From the IMG/VR virus record IMGVR_UViG_3300025122_000162, positions 1 through 23,717 of that record: a DNA stretch of 23,717 nt; one strand, given 5' to 3'. Numbering within the stretch: position 1 is the first letter of the stretch; each line of letters opens with the position of its first letter. The position numbers were made by a program, and so were the translations under genes. The DNA is from a virus. Of the stretch, positions 9,101-16,500 are shown in pieces. Below the pieces are notes generated by a model, which was not told the origin of the DNA, did no database searches, and worked only from the letters and a program-made list of their open reading frames with translations.

Positions 9101-9592
9101 ATTTTCCCTCTTCCTAAAATTACAGCGATGTTGGCGATTTACAATGATTTTGCATTTTTGCCCTCGATTGCTCAGAATACGGTAGCCGAGGGGGAGTATA
9201 AATCGTCAACCATTGATTCCAAGCCTGGTCAATATGTTTCGGATTTTGAAGAAGACGGCACACCTATTCTGTCTCCTGGTAAACCAGGTTGGGCCAATTA
9301 TGTGGATCGAGATAAGATGTCTTTGTTCATATTAACGTGGGACGAATGGGATAAACAATTATTGCGAAACTCCAAAAGCCGCATCAAAAGACTATTTAAG
9401 AACTATTATAATTCTCGTGAATTTTCTGCCGGTGAGGGGGATGATGATCTTAAGCCCGGCAAGATGTTCTTAAACGAACTGCGTGAACGATTTAAGCCAG
9501 CAGCCGGTCGTCAATTGCTTCCGTGGTGGAAGAAAAGAATGCTTCGCACTAATCCACTTAATGAAGGCGGAGAATTGTGTGAAAAAGAATGA
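3137..9592 (+). CDS. Giant structural protein of unknown function (2151 aa) with EF-hand-like loop
   Basis: I recognise no family over most of this protein. The N-terminus has an EF-hand/dockerin-like loop, DKDGNGLIDVCD (11-22), with Asp at loop positions 1, 3, 9 and 12, followed by CPSC (33-36). Other Asp/Asn/Gly runs that could bind calcium include DDNGDGRD (1208-1215). A very acidic tract lies at ~170-186 and another at ~1773-1786. Residues ~735-795 form a long amphipathic Ile/Leu/Lys helix, and ~1656-1690 an Ala/Gly-rich, glycine-zipper-like hydrophobic segment. More than 20 cysteines are scattered along it. It has no signal peptide. It lies 18 bases after the spike candidate and 29 bases before the gp25 gene, so a baseplate, hub or envelope-penetration role is likely. 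A tape measure is possible, but the mixed acidic/beta composition and the position after the hub genes argue against it. The single intact frame shows it is a real gene; the function is unknown. Confidence 0.85.
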   Translation: MADSKFLKWQDKDGNGLIDVCDDVLDIPAANNCPSCLKNPAAITPDWLTRTRYEPFLNERTCEYQITLRTKHTTTIDETLLEEDAIKPITSDKSEAAVEERFEEYANDAVEALLDYYEKDDSEASRLAILDVIDYTEYDLDPRPKSRLKLLYSVPFDDLNALDDAGEESDDEEDEGSEVEVTYEPADLELKLIRVRKTLNLYTRYLKVYRALDGGNLYFLDSNAIFNLEDYGDLGIFPKSILADLLPQLDAFLAQKGYDLPGVGNPFKAIGKDKVQKLEFKFSKEYKLKKLSIYTEACKEKPIIFNKKLSILNSKSAWKDKTALAYLAQLDDIDAALQAREPPPWLEFVEEYTYPKIYSSVNAGYENTEPEKSAGSCIAGALAEEGKQFGQDILDDVFSIGDAIAYQFQKNLCVNNLEELAELDVKMGLVYDPERAKLYGEKNAHVGIGAMAKEQAFKEIFAEESPCAIAYPLMLIAYGVPVGDVWKFTFDPLKQCGLLDLLLDAVKCLFGGLSLEEALASMLKSALRSMSLEYFGDLFVGLPPDKQAELDALVQKKLESGDMFSKSSKDLEYLPEGDEPGEEASDTPLIGSFSFTKPWEDEDAIEAEKKAAAAAKEKAIEGTLAPDYDSQKGTVNSHEEANELEEEQMMTQAKQQLKPTVVMEAYILALLDLYADNLLGLADLLNKFPGAQIIANIIAIFRCPTPPLRPNIMDFLHSIELPFCRDKSEIVLPRLFNPAEWVASLADIWKALWNIIKLEIQKLILKILIKLMIKICELIGNAICKALETVGDLAAALPAMATGRTTFSDVIRESICGDDADEEQVNDTIVDMISTLGVGGAALADTEQTLSFAEDISAATTRNELMSAFLGKPSNDFLTIVNEIVEFEYPDYQDSLGNKNKIGSLFKNMGNLMPAEFKDTMQNFVDTLPEGDGMPANPTLCATPETLDNFKELRCELLAGRATKEQCDKMFKNLQDKSLGDLEQLGNVLQGGIPNYLADNMPPIISAPGCDDGLVPHESDEAAAATAGALGNNLEQLKMDFSYDMLGNGPGKGNWGFINMVLSDTMGKPFTAHQRKKFNQSRRYVDFYVDMDANNDAKDADAVGKFALVSNQKGAYPIQVAGWLETALQALAAAGVTYDSNNDVKGDVTFRKSFDDFDISNFSGNPQNLLMIPDLGYNVGQSVDAESEEIVFTKFARKSTPDMTLSFDDNGDGRDLGYIYGFDLDLYLADMYESGSTYVNRFSDNARIKLTSRLNTAVTPSVNDIYKAEGESDDEGGDDIIENREFEFLGVDDTLTALDLDSYTEFLASFNTQQSYSPPVILLTEILNQNGGSFSQSNIKSAHDEIMSTVTNTFIEAISLNSASFLYGAEFDDLTSSDIEYVTKEGTPYFEAEVDDGDGGTRAIQNDDQIMGMSNMQYEEENSGGPPNRVLYLDPIQYGGNYMNPPLYIKPKQNKGWLGFVDVMFPEISPCKPSRTDIIDFEDIDDKISEVYPNIPEDTRLLGDPDCVIEKPYNRILERPSAAGLQGLITAAIRIYVSVHFIKSLTTFTKFYPKFPETFSSLYASYIVEQMEKSFKDAQKSFWEFFNPFKDEEFWYAFLEQSVQLWARRVDEGDIENPSTTALNACIALNNAQRSYDYPDKQDLREAKGLDDIASTAALAAAAAATGGAAAAVAGGAAVTATATSAGTVSIFKTLKNYRSEKNLEAVKETDEYAKLVLKELVMEQLVFMGEKFISNLEQVGMKPDIYDLDYFLLTDMTQGGIDLDLNKEIKEEVADLPDEEEEELYTGGGEFYVSEQLDDSSEYEQGDEYVGYFHAVKDDDGNLSYMAGEFHSDYAHDILTPFASKVIVPIGDIEEYGYDPSSSTDAPFVVEKYISIDGTRYDTSEALDIIKANDSALLMSEVYPGTLELVRDSKNNAVGVEGEMGVRYGLLFSIMISGEKIEVTTAEIDALDLPIGQTAPLEGDSKMLLCLINLLTKDNVFMLISRYIFPLPKITAMLAIYNDFAFLPSIAQNTVAEGEYKSSTIDSKPGQYVSDFEEDGTPILSPGKPGWANYVDRDKMSLFILTWDEWDKQLLRNSKSRIKRLFKNYYNSREFSAGEGDDDLKPGKMFLNELRERFKPAAGRQLLPWWKKRMLRTNPLNEGGELCEKE

Positions 9593-9608
9593 GAGCGCAT
9601 AATTACGT

Positions 9609-9615
9609 AGAGGTG
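9609..9615 (+). promoter_or_regulatory. Ribosome binding site for the gp25-like gene
   Basis: AGAGGTG ends 6 bases before the ATG at 9622, in the widest gap between genes in the window (29 bases). I see no promoter-like boxes or hairpin in that gap. Confidence 0.65.
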
Positions 9616-9621
9616 TAAAAT

Positions 9622-9990
9622 ATGAATGCATTTGGAGTCGCCCTTCCGCTGAACCGATCTTCAGCCGATGGGTTTGTGATGATTAAGAGTATTAAGAAGC
9701 TCGTCAATCAAAATTTAAAAATGTTACTTTTAACTAATCCCGGCGAAAGAGTGATGCGTCCTAACTTTGGCGTAGGAGTTAAGCGATATTTATTTGAGAA
9801 TTATGGGCAAAATGTGCAAGCACAAATAGAAGCTAAAATTAAAGAACAAACTCAAATATATATGCCTGCTATAGAGATAATAAAGATCTTTTTTGACGGC
9901 TCCGATCAGGATCAAAACATCCTAGTAATGTCGATTGCATATACCATCCCGGATATAAATGTAAAAGATTTATTGCAAATTACTATTTAA
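9622..9990 (+). CDS. Baseplate wedge protein, gp25-like (GPW/gp25 family)
   Basis: This 122-residue protein is close to the usual length of T4 gp25 and P2 gpW. The family hallmark is clear: LLLTNPGERVMRPNFGVGVK (35-54) followed by RYLFEN, i.e. the conserved GER-(V/M)-x-P-x-FG-x-G-(V/L) motif with a following LFE. The C-terminal half alternates an amphipathic helix (about 64-80) with beta strands, as in the lysozyme-like fold of this family. In contractile tails and related injection systems, gp25 joins the baseplate wedge to the first sheath ring and helps start sheath assembly. It is followed 15 bases later by the gp6/J gene, the order conserved in many contractile-tail clusters (gpW-gpJ in P2, gp46-gp47 in Mu). 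This is one of the two firmest identifications in the window. Confidence 0.95.
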   Translation: MNAFGVALPLNRSSADGFVMIKSIKKLVNQNLKMLLLTNPGERVMRPNFGVGVKRYLFENYGQNVQAQIEAKIKEQTQIYMPAIEIIKIFFDGSDQDQNILVMSIAYTIPDINVKDLLQITI

Positions 9991-9994
9991 AATT

Positions 9995-9998
9995 GAGG
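9995..9998 (+). promoter_or_regulatory. Ribosome binding site for the gp6-like gene
   Basis: GAGG (within TGAGGAT) ends 7 bases before the ATG at 10006 and supports this start. Confidence 0.6.
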
Positions 9999-10005
9999 AT
10001 TTTAT

Positions 10006-11802
10006 ATGTCTAATGAACAGAAAAAAATAGTCCCCATCGACTATACCCATCGAGAGTTTGAAAGTATACGCGCAGATTTGATGGAAATAGCCGAACGGTT
10101 TTATCCTGATAATTTTCAGGACTTTAGCGAGGCATCATTTGGTTCGCTCATGTTAGATGCGGTAGCGTATGTAGGAGATCAATTATCCTTTTATCTCGAC
10201 TACAATGTAAACGAAGCATTTTTAGATACCGCTTATCAATATAATAATGTTCTAAGACATGGTCGGGTGTTGGGATTTAAAAACCCCGGTCGCCCCTCCA
10301 CTTATGGAAAGGTGGCCTTGTACCTTTTAGTTCCATCTTCAGTTAGCGCTTTGGGTCCGGATGTTAATTATATTCCCATTCTTAAGAGGGGGTCTCGTTT
10401 TAATTCTCAAAATGGATTAAGTTTTGTGTTAACCGAAAATATAGACTTCGCCGCCCCAAAAAACCCCGTTGTTGTAGCCCGAGCAGACACCACAACGGGC
10501 GCCCCCACCTATTATGCTATCAAAGCTTATGGCAATGTAGTGTCGGGATATTTTTCTCAAGAAGAAGTAACGATTGGAGCATTCGAACGATTTAAGCGCG
10601 CTCGACTCGCAAACGCCAACGTTTCAGAAATTATATCGGTACTAGATGCCGACGGCAATGAATATTTTGAAGTAGATTATTTATCGCAAGATATCGTCTT
10701 TAAGGAGATTCCTAATAATAACTATAAGAAGGATAACGTACCTTCAGTTATAAAGCCATATTTGGTATCTCGTAAATTTGTAGTCCAACGAGATCGATTA
10801 GGAACGAGCATTCAGTTCGGAAGTGGAAAAACTGGAGAAACAGATGTGGTAGCAAATCCCCAAGGAGTTGCCATGGATATTTTTGGAAAATCTTATGTAA
10901 CCGATACTACCTTTGATCCCACCCGTTTATCTAAAAATGATAGTTTAGGGATTGTCCCTTCTAATACTACATTAACTATTATTTATCGCGTAACCAATCC
11001 TACGAATTCTAATGTTGCCACCGGTGGATTAACTAGCGTTTCTAATGGATTGTTTAACTTTAAAGATAGAGATCTTTTAGTTGAATCTACAATTCAGACA
11101 GTTATAGGTTCTTTAGAGGTTAGCAATGAAGAACCTATCGTAGGAAACGTTAGCAATGCCAATAGTACCGAATTGAAACGAAGGATTTTTGATACTTTCC
11201 CGACCCAAAACAGAGCCGTTACACAGTCAGATTATGAAAATTTAGTGTATCGAATGCCAGCCAAGTTTGGATCACTCAAACGTTGTTCAGTACAAAAAGA
11301 TCCTGATTCGCTTAAACGAAATTTGAATTTATATGTTATTTCTGAAGATCAATTCGGAAAATTAACAAAAACCAATTCTACTATCAAAAATAATTTAAAG
11401 ACTTGGCTTAATCATTATAGAATGATTAACGACACTATAGACATTCTCGATCCCTTTATCATTAATTTAGGAATTGATTTTGTAGTAAAACCAGCAACAG
11501 GGGTAGACAAATTTACTTTATTAGATTCGTGTGTGATGGCGTTGACCAAGAAATATGCCACCGCATTTTATATTGGAGAACATTTTAATATTTCCGATGT
11601 GTATCAAGAACTCAAAAACGTAAAGGGCGTCTTAGATGTGGTAAAAGTAAAATTAAATAACAAAACGGGAGCAAATTATTCAGGAACAATGATAAATATT
11701 AACAACAATTTTTCTCCTGAAGGAACAATGCTTATCGCTCCTAAAAACGCCATCTTTGAAATTAAATATCCCACAACCGATATTAGAGGAAAAATTCGTT
11801 AA
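10006..11802 (+). CDS. Baseplate wedge protein, gp6/baseplate-J-like
   Basis: The 598-residue length is close to T4 gp6 (660). The N-terminus has the pattern of T4-like gp6 proteins: DYTHREFESIRADL (12-25), then FSEASFGSLMLDAVAYVGDQ (40-59), then a Tyr/Asn-rich helix with NEAFLDTAYQ and LGFKNPGRPS. Towards the C-terminal part, FPTQNRAVTQSDYENLVYRM (about 400-420) matches the baseplate-J hallmark (NRAVT-x-x-DY). In T4, gp6 dimers link neighbouring wedges into the continuous ring around the hub and drive the dome-to-star change of the baseplate. It sits directly behind gp25 as expected, and its TAA overlaps the next ATG by one base (TAATG), so the DNRLRE gene is probably translated in coupling with it. 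The family is firm; which of gp6 or a shorter J protein it functionally equals is less certain. Confidence 0.92.
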   Translation: MSNEQKKIVPIDYTHREFESIRADLMEIAERFYPDNFQDFSEASFGSLMLDAVAYVGDQLSFYLDYNVNEAFLDTAYQYNNVLRHGRVLGFKNPGRPSTYGKVALYLLVPSSVSALGPDVNYIPILKRGSRFNSQNGLSFVLTENIDFAAPKNPVVVARADTTTGAPTYYAIKAYGNVVSGYFSQEEVTIGAFERFKRARLANANVSEIISVLDADGNEYFEVDYLSQDIVFKEIPNNNYKKDNVPSVIKPYLVSRKFVVQRDRLGTSIQFGSGKTGETDVVANPQGVAMDIFGKSYVTDTTFDPTRLSKNDSLGIVPSNTTLTIIYRVTNPTNSNVATGGLTSVSNGLFNFKDRDLLVESTIQTVIGSLEVSNEEPIVGNVSNANSTELKRRIFDTFPTQNRAVTQSDYENLVYRMPAKFGSLKRCSVQKDPDSLKRNLNLYVISEDQFGKLTKTNSTIKNNLKTWLNHYRMINDTIDILDPFIINLGIDFVVKPATGVDKFTLLDSCVMALTKKYATAFYIGEHFNISDVYQELKNVKGVLDVVKVKLNNKTGANYSGTMININNNFSPEGTMLIAPKNAIFEIKYPTTDIRGKIR

Positions 11803-13529
11803 TGGCCATTAGAAGATATACTGCGTCTGCTGACACTACCATTGTTAATGCATATAGACCAGATTTACAAACGCGTGGGACCGGCGCCAATATGGGTGAA
11901 GCCGATGTCTTGGAAACTTTTTCAATTTACGGTCGCGTCACTACAAGCTCAGCAGAACTATCCAGAATTTTAATTAAATTTCCTATTAGTGACATTTCAG
12001 CAGATCGCACCGCTGGTACAATCCCGGCGAGTGGTAGTGTCAATTATTATTTACGGATGTTTAATGCTAAAACTTCCAAAACCGTACCACGAGATTATAA
12101 ATTAACTATCATGGGGGTTTCCCAGTCATGGCAAGAGGGAATTGGATTAGATCTCGAAAGTTATGCAGACATCACCAATGGGAATACGGGTGCCAACTGG
12201 ATGAGTGCCTCCAATACAGCTTATTGGACAGATAATAATGGAACTCTTTTGGTTGGTGGTTCTTATCATACAGGCAACACCGGCGTCACCCCTTCCCAGG
12301 AAACGTTTATCTTTACTCCCACTTTCTCCAGTGGTTTGGAGAGCTTAGAAGTTAATATCACTCCGATGGTGGAGCAATGGATTGCAGGAACCTATACAAA
12401 TTATGGTGTAGGGGTACATTTTTCTGCGAGCTATGAAGCCAAACATTCTGGTTCGGCACCTTCCGTGGTCAAACGACGACCCGGTCAGCCCGCACTAGAT
12501 GCTGGTGACAGTACCCAAAGCGTTCTCTATAACCCTAGCGGTTCTACTGTTTCTTATTATACGAAACGCTTTTTTGGAAAGGGCTCGGAATTCTTTTTCA
12601 AGAGACCGGTGATTGAGGCGCGCTGGAATGATCGTGTTACTGATGATCGCGGCGACTTTTATTATAGTAGTTCATTGGCCCCTGCTGCCGATAACATGAA
12701 TACAATTTATCTCTACAACTATATTAGAGGAAGGTTGAAAGATATTCCTAATCTTGGAACAGATAAAAGAATTTATGTTAGCATTTTCTCTGGTTCTACA
12801 GGGGGATTCTATGAGGGAGGTGATGGAGACGATGTTGCACCTTCAAACACACCTGTGTCTGCAGCGACTGCCCAACAAACCGGCGCAGTTCAGATTTTAT
12901 CTGCCGATAACACGGGTTATGTTCGAAGTACCTATCCAACTGTTGTAACTGGCGGTATCGTTTCCACAGGGGTCTATAGCGCCTCCTTTGCATTTACGGG
13001 CTCAGATAAATTATATACAATTTATGATGTGTGGTTTACCGGGAGTCGTAGCACAAAAAATGCTTTAACGGCTCCGACTCAGTATTTTACTGGAACCATT
13101 AAGCCTATGACCGTTCGCGCGCGCCAGAGTACTCGACATCCTGTATATTATCTCAACATTACGAATCTACATGATAGATATCGACCCGATCAAAAAGGCC
13201 GTTTTAATTTATTTGTAAGAGATAAGTATTGGAGCCCAACGATCTACACAAAAGCAAATTCAGATATTGAAACCACCACCATTGTAAGCGCTTCATATAG
13301 AGTTTATCGAATTTTGGACGGCTTTGATGCCATTCAGTATGGGACCGGAAGTGAGTTGCATACCGGACTATCTTATGATGTCTCAGGAAATTACTTTGAT
13401 TTTAATATGACCCTATTAGAACCGGGTTATGCTTATGCATTTAAGTTTGCATTTTACGATGAAGAGTTAAAGACCTGGACAGAACAAGATCAAGCATTTA
13501 AGTTTAGAGTAGAAGACTATGAGTATTAA
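11802..13529 (+). CDS. DNRLRE-domain baseplate/adhesion protein
   Basis: The protein has 575 residues. The first ~210 fit the DNRLRE-type beta-sandwich pattern seen in surface and phage proteins: SADTTIVNAY near the start, GTGANMGEADVL at 27-38, then ELSRILIKFPISDI at 53-66 (the R-x-L/I-x-KF strand), and later a W-rich strand with SWQEG. The middle is Ser/Gly/Thr-rich. The last ~130 residues are compact and aromatic-rich (RDKYWSPTIYTKA, SYRVYRILDGF, YDVSGNYFDF), and look like a conserved anchoring domain. There is no signal peptide, as expected for a virion protein. It is translationally coupled to gp6 (TAATG) and overlaps the next giant gene by 11 bases, which suggests that the two work together, perhaps with this one attaching the giant fibre-like protein to the wedge. 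The domain call rests on motif pattern only; the role is inferred. Confidence 0.8.
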   Translation: MAIRRYTASADTTIVNAYRPDLQTRGTGANMGEADVLETFSIYGRVTTSSAELSRILIKFPISDISADRTAGTIPASGSVNYYLRMFNAKTSKTVPRDYKLTIMGVSQSWQEGIGLDLESYADITNGNTGANWMSASNTAYWTDNNGTLLVGGSYHTGNTGVTPSQETFIFTPTFSSGLESLEVNITPMVEQWIAGTYTNYGVGVHFSASYEAKHSGSAPSVVKRRPGQPALDAGDSTQSVLYNPSGSTVSYYTKRFFGKGSEFFFKRPVIEARWNDRVTDDRGDFYYSSSLAPAADNMNTIYLYNYIRGRLKDIPNLGTDKRIYVSIFSGSTGGFYEGGDGDDVAPSNTPVSAATAQQTGAVQILSADNTGYVRSTYPTVVTGGIVSTGVYSASFAFTGSDKLYTIYDVWFTGSRSTKNALTAPTQYFTGTIKPMTVRARQSTRHPVYYLNITNLHDRYRPDQKGRFNLFVRDKYWSPTIYTKANSDIETTTIVSASYRVYRILDGFDAIQYGTGSELHTGLSYDVSGNYFDFNMTLLEPGYAYAFKFAFYDEELKTWTEQDQAFKFRVEDYEY

Positions 13530-16500
13530 GAAGCTTTTTGATTCTAGTGACACATCCCGCAATTTTCTAGCCGACTCGAATGAGAAAGAGGCGTTTCAGG
13601 AAATTGAATCTGCGGATAATCTTCGAGCCCTTCGGGACAAACAAGATTCTTTTGTTCCTCATATAAATTATCGCAAGCCGGAGAATTTTGCCAAGTTTGG
13701 GTCTGCTTACTTATATTATAAGGGTGCCATAGAAAGAATTATCGATTTCTATCCCTACGACGGATCTGATGCAGAGCTAAATGAATTTTATAATAAATCT
13801 CTCAATATTGAAAAGTATATTTTTAATAACCTATATCCGCGCACAAATGGTTACGTTAAGCTTAGCTCAGATGGGTGGGGAACTTTAAGTGGTTCGCTCC
13901 AAAGTGGATATGGACTACCAAGTAGTTTAGAATATATTGATTTCACTGGTGGTCCTCATACAATTTCTACCACAGCAACAGCGAAGCTGTTTCACAATCC
14001 AAGTTCTTCTAACCCACAAGCTTCTAATATTTACGATACTTCAATTTACACCACCGCTGGTTTACCTAGTGATTATGGAAGTGGTACTAGGGAGTCGAAC
14101 TTAAGAGCCAATTTTGATACTGGAGTGAGCGTAGAGTTTTGGATAAAGAGCGGCTCTATAAATACGAATTTGACCAATAAACAAGTTGTTGTGGATCTCT
14201 GGAACAATGAATTATCGTCCAGCGGATATGGGGGAGCCGCAGGCGCCAATCCCAACCCTCACTATGGACGTGTCACGATTGCCTTAAATGGTTTATCGGC
14301 AGGTTCTCCCTTTAGGGTGACGGCCCAATCAGGGGCTACTGGTATTTTTGAACAAGCCATTGGTGATGATTTAAAGGTCAATACTCTAGATAATTGGAAA
14401 CATTACGCTATTGTTATGCAGAACACCGGAAGCGACTTCGCTTATCGGCTTTATGTAGATGGAAGAATCAATGATATCAATTATGTAAGTGGTTTAAACA
14501 TCAACGAGATCAATTCTAAAAATATGGTAGGAAGGTTAGGATCTCTGCTGACCGCCCCTTCTGGTGCTGCTGACAATGCCCAAAAAACTGAGAACATGGT
14601 CGGCGCTGGCAAATTTAGTGGGTCTATTGATGAATTCCGATATTGGAAAGTAGCACGTAGTGGTAAGGGTATTGGAAAGAATTGGTTTACTCAAGTACGC
14701 GGCGGTACAAATACCGATATTGCGAACACGACTTTAGGAATTTATTATAAGTTTAATGAAGGCACCACCGGCGAATCAGCTATTGACCAAACAATTTTGG
14801 ACTATAGTGGAAGAGTTTCCAATGGCGCGTGGACCAACTACACAGCAAATGGACGGTTTACTGGTTCAGCGATAGTTGAAGCCACTGCTTCAGCTACAGA
14901 ATATAAAGATCCTATTATTTATGCTGTTAATCCCGATGTTGCATCCCTGAAGAAGAGCTTATTGAAAAGCGGTTCTTATCACGATACAACCAATAATTCT
15001 TCTTTCATGAGTTTAATACCCAATTGGGTTATTGAAGAAGTTGAAGAGGATGAGACTAATAATGTAAGAGTTATCTCTCATATTATGGGAACTTATTTTG
15101 ATAAGATTCATGCATGGATTAGTGCCATTCCTAAGTTTAAAAACACTGTGTATACTAGCGCGTCTTATTCTCCTTATCCTTTCGCCGAACATCTACCTCA
15201 ATCATTAGGGCTTTATGCGCCTGAATTATTTGTAGATGCCGATGTATTAGAAAAATTCTTAAATCGCGATGAGACAACGAAATTTGAAGGCGATCTAACA
15301 GAAACTAAGAACCTTATTTATCTGAACTTATACAATAATATTGCTAATATTTATAAGGCCAAAGGAACCGAAAAATCCGTGAGAAACATTTTTAGGTGTT
15401 TTTACATGGACGATACGGTAATGAGATTAAATACCTATGCGCACCATAACACATTCACTCTCCAAAACAATCTTCAACAAGTACGAGTTGACCAAACATC
15501 CCTAAACTTTAATAGCAAACTTAACCTCACCGGTGTGGTTTATCAAGCTCAAAGTGGCTCTAGCGCAGAAAGTCAGGGCTATATTTCTGGTAGTGGACCA
15601 TTAGGATATGAAGATAAATATGGATTTACGCTGGAAGCTGATGTCCTTTTTCCTAGATTCTTCAGAGAAAAAGACAAATTTGATAGAAACTTTTTCACTG
15701 CTTCTTTGTTTGGTCTGTATTCCGCATCGGTGGACCCCGATTTAAACAATGACACTACCTTTTATGCCACCGATAATGTCAACTTTCAGGTGTATGCAGT
15801 AAGAGATGCAACACGTTCTAAAAATGTGTATTTTAAATTATCGTCATCGATTGCGCCTTTCCCTATTCCAATTTTAACCAGTAGTGTTTTCTTCAATACC
15901 TATGATCAGGAAAGATGGAACCTTTCCGTAAGGCTGAAGCCGAGTAATTATCCTTTAACTGATATTGTAACAGGGTCCGAAGACTATACCTATGATCTGG
16001 TATTTCGTGGGGTTAATCCTGAATTAGGGAGCGTTCAGAATAGTTTTGTCTTGACGGCATCCTTGAGTAAAGCTGCGGGTCGCAACTTGTTAAGATCGGC
16101 TAAAAGAGCTTATGTGGGCGCCCGCAAGACAAACATTACCGGCGCAATTTTAAACAAATGCGATGTGGTGTTTAACGGACTAAGATATTGGACGAAGTAT
16201 CTCGAAGACACCACCCTTAATCAACACATTTTTGATGTTCATAACCGAGGTATTTCGGGATCGTATCAGAATTATGCTGTAAAAGATCCAACCTTGGCGA
16301 ATAACGACGTTTTGAATCTAAATGCTATAGCCCTTGATTGGAGCTTTGATGACATTACGGGTTCTAATACAACTGGTAATTTTTATGTAACTGATTTTAG
16401 TTCGGGCTCCGCGTTATTGAGGGATAATTTTAAATGGGTTGGAGACATGACAGGCTACCAGCATACGGGATATGGTTCAGGGTTCCCTACCTCTTCTAGC

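Noticed and set aside
3137-9592. Tail tape-measure protein
   Set aside because: The length would allow it, but the sequence is acidic, Cys-containing and mixed alpha/beta with linkers, and it lies after the hub/spike-like genes instead of before them. Not excluded, only not favoured.
9593-9621. Promoter or terminator in the widest gap between genes
   Set aside because: The 29 bases hold a good ribosome site but no -10/-35-like pair and no hairpin with a T run.
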